Positions 5,415 to 6,933 of a DNA stretch of 6,933 nucleotides are shown here, piece by piece (within the stretch, counting starts at the first letter, position 1; every line of letters begins with the position of its first letter). The notes beneath the pieces are model-generated. The model did not search any database and was not told where the DNA came from. It saw only the letters and a list, made by a program, of their open reading frames with translations. Origin of the DNA: Nitrospirota bacterium (lineage in GTDB: Bacteria; Nitrospirota; JACRHJ01); the NCBI GenBank assembly GCA_021785055.1, contig JAJYGS010000115.1:1-6933 (forward strand). The letters run 5' to 3'. The translations under genes and the position numbers were made by a program.

Positions 5415-6547
5415 AACTCGGCGAGGCGATGATAAAGGCGGGTCTTATCACCAGCGAAGCGCTCGCGCGCGCGCTGGAGCGCCAGATTATCTTCGGCGGC
5501 AGGCTCGGCACGAACTTGGTCGAGATGGGGGCCATATCCGAGGAGAACCTGGCGAAGTTCCTCGGCAGGGTGCTGAACGTGCCGTATGCCGGGCCCGGCC
5601 AGTTCGAGAACGTCATGCAGGACGCGATAGACTCCGTAACGGCGGAGCAGGCACGGAAGTATACCATCTTCCCGCTCAGGAAGGAGCGCTCGAAGCTTCA
5701 CCTCGCAATGAAGGACCCGAACGATTTCGCGGTGGTGGACGAGCTTCGCTTCATGTTCGGGACGGAGATACGTGAATACATCGCCTCGGAGATAAGGATC
5801 GTTTACGCCCTTGAGAAATACTACGGCATAAAGCGGGACCTGAGATACGTATCCGTCCTGAACGAAGGCGACGCGTGGAGCGCGAAGCCCAAGCCACAGG
5901 AACCGGGCTTCGTCCCGAAACCGTCCGGGACGGAGGAGTCTGCCCCTGCCCCCGAAGAGCCGGGGCCGCCTGAACCTGTGCCGGAGCCGGACGAGCTGCC
6001 GGAGTATGATGTGCCTGAACCCGTATGGTCCGGCGTTTCCGCCCCGGCTGTAAAATCCCCGTCGCCTTACGAACTGCTCGCAATGCCTTCGGACAGGGAC
6101 AGCGTCGCGTCGGCAGTCGTCGCTGCGTCCCTTGAGAAGCTGTCGCGGGCGGCGCTTTTCAAGGTGAAGGACGGGATACTGACCGGCTGGCAGTGCGCGC
6201 TTCCCGCGGGCGCGGCGGATATTTCTAAGCTCGGCATGGCCGTTGCCCTTCCGGGCATATTCAGGGATGTCGTGGAAGGGAAATCCTTCTACAAGGGCCC
6301 TGTTATGCCCATGCCCCAGAACGAGATACTGCTGAGCGCGCTGAACGACGGTAAAGGCCGGTCCGCCGGCCCGCTGGAGGCCGTGGCATGCCCGCTCGTG
6401 ATAAGGGGCAAGGTCGTGGCCGTCCTTTACGCGGACAACGGCCCCGGCTCCGAAACCGGCTGCAATATCGATTTTTTCGAGTCCCTCATGGCGAAGGCGT
6501 CCATGTCCCTTGAAATACTCATCCTGAAGAACAAGATACTCTCCTGA
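5411..6547 (+). CDS. MshEN (GspE N-terminal) domain protein with C-terminal GAF-like domain
   Basis: 378 residues. The TTG start at 5411 overlaps the vorB stop (TTGA); the next in-frame ATG (5429) would remove the KLGEA that opens the domain, so TTG is preferred. Residues 2-58 carry the tandem 24-residue MshEN pattern: KLGEAMIKAGLITSEALARA...Q25 and RLGTNLVEMGAISEENL with VPYA at 57-60. The rest of the GspE/PilB N-terminal fold runs to about residue 140. Repeat 1 has Lys where Arg is usual, and repeat 2 has Val54 where Gln is usual, so c-di-GMP binding is possible but not assured. Residues 157-218 are a Pro/Glu-rich linker. Residues 225-373 look like a GAF-type domain (SLEKLSRAALFKVKDGIL, then ACPLVIRGKVVAVLYADN, then a final helix). 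No Walker A or B motif is present, so this is not a secretion or pilus ATPase. A cytoplasmic sensor or adaptor role is inferred. Confidence 0.85.
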   Translation: MKLGEAMIKAGLITSEALARALERQIIFGGRLGTNLVEMGAISEENLAKFLGRVLNVPYAGPGQFENVMQDAIDSVTAEQARKYTIFPLRKERSKLHLAMKDPNDFAVVDELRFMFGTEIREYIASEIRIVYALEKYYGIKRDLRYVSVLNEGDAWSAKPKPQEPGFVPKPSGTEESAPAPEEPGPPEPVPEPDELPEYDVPEPVWSGVSAPAVKSPSPYELLAMPSDRDSVASAVVAASLEKLSRAALFKVKDGILTGWQCALPAGAADISKLGMAVALPGIFRDVVEGKSFYKGPVMPMPQNEILLSALNDGKGRSAGPLEAVACPLVIRGKVVAVLYADNGPGSETGCNIDFFESLMAKASMSLEILILKNKILS

Positions 6548-6933
6548 TGGCGCAGAAGCCCGTCTCCCTGCTCCCGGCTGTAACCGGCATGAGGCTCGAC
6601 GTTTTCCTGGCCGGCTCCGGCCTCGGCCTTACGCGAAGCCATGCCCGGAAACTCATAGACGACGGCCTGGTAGTGATATTGGGAAGGCCCAGGAAGGCCA
6701 ATTACAGGCTCAGGCCGGGAGACGTAGTAGACGTGACCGTGCCGGAGCCGGAAGAGCCGCAGGTCATCCCGGAGGACATACCGACAGACGTGCTCTACGA
6801 GGACGAAGACATACTCGTCGTGAACAAGCCCGCGGGAATGGTCGTGCACCCTGCCGCCGGGAATTACTCCGGGACGCTCGTCAACGCGCTCCTCTTCAGG
6901 TATGGCCGTCTTTCCTCCGTGGGAGGGCAGTTC
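6547..6933 (+). CDS. rluD: 23S rRNA pseudouridine synthase, RluD/RluA family (5' part)
   Basis: The first 129 codons; the gene continues past the window end. The ATG overlaps the previous stop by one base (TGATG); no strong Shine-Dalgarno is visible, so coupled translation is likely. Residues about 15-62 form the S4 RNA-binding domain (MRLDVFLA ... LTRSHARKLIDDGLV ... LRPGDVVDV). Residues 74-115 begin the catalytic domain (IPEDIPTDVLYEDEDILVVN, then KPAGMVVHPAAGNYSGTLVN). The HRLDK motif with the catalytic Asp would come just after the last visible residues (GGQF), so activity cannot be judged here. Members isomerise uridines in helix 69 of 23S rRNA. RluD is favoured over RluA/RluC because of the S4 domain and the KPAGMVVHP/GTLVN spacing; confidence in the exact subfamily is lower than in the family. 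Confidence 0.93.
   Translation, partial: MAQKPVSLLPAVTGMRLDVFLAGSGLGLTRSHARKLIDDGLVVILGRPRKANYRLRPGDVVDVTVPEPEEPQVIPEDIPTDVLYEDEDILVVNKPAGMVVHPAAGNYSGTLVNALLFRYGRLSSVGGQF

Noticed and set aside
5411..6547. A truncated GspE/PilB ATPase
   Set aside because: The frame is intact and continues after the MshEN domain into a linker and a GAF-like domain ending in its own stop; there is no trace of Walker motifs, so it is a distinct fusion and not a broken ATPase.

Overview
The window is bacterial, GC-rich (about 60 % by eye) and almost fully coding from position 297 to its end. All six genes lie on the + strand. Gene content (RecN, a VorB-type 2-oxoacid:ferredoxin oxidoreductase subunit with its small 2x[4Fe-4S] ferredoxin, TolB-like/PEGA protein, MshEN domain, RluD) fits an anaerobic Gram-negative of the Desulfobacterota (old Deltaproteobacteria) or Nitrospirota type. 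Heavy use of ATA for Ile and AGG for Arg at this GC level is a visible genome signature. Placement to phylum is inference.

Positions 1-296 hold no gene. They are a mosaic of repeats: four tandem copies of a ~37-bp G-rich unit (1-142), each containing a canonical G-quadruplex motif; a self-complementary stretch (157-219) with nested hairpins; and a short hairpin (229-248) of the kind found scattered between genes. A good sigma70-type promoter (260-288) follows, placed so that transcription would begin almost exactly at the ATG at 297.

Positions 297-6933 form one head-to-tail run in which neighbours are 1 nt apart or overlap by 1-8 nt: (1) exported TolB/CsgG-like + PEGA protein; (2) recN; (3) 2x[4Fe-4S] ferredoxin, KorD/VorD-like; (4) an exported protein of no recognised family with an FlgT_C-like barrel, TPR-like helices, a coiled coil and a GQPG-rich linker; (5) vorB, the alpha subunit of a 2-oxoacid:ferredoxin oxidoreductase; (6) an MshEN domain joined to a GAF-like domain, without any ATPase; (7) the first 129 codons of rluD, cut off by the window end. 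(Counting the partial rluD there are seven coding regions.)

Housekeeping functions (DNA repair, 23S rRNA pseudouridylation, ferredoxin-linked 2-oxoacid oxidation) are thus interleaved with two poorly known exported proteins and a probable c-di-GMP or protein-interaction module. Most notable: the oxidoreductase genes are split by an exported protein gene and lack the TPP-binding beta and the gamma subunits here; the MshEN-GAF protein is a stand-alone sensor-like fusion; and the two exported proteins seem to share a C-terminal beta module.
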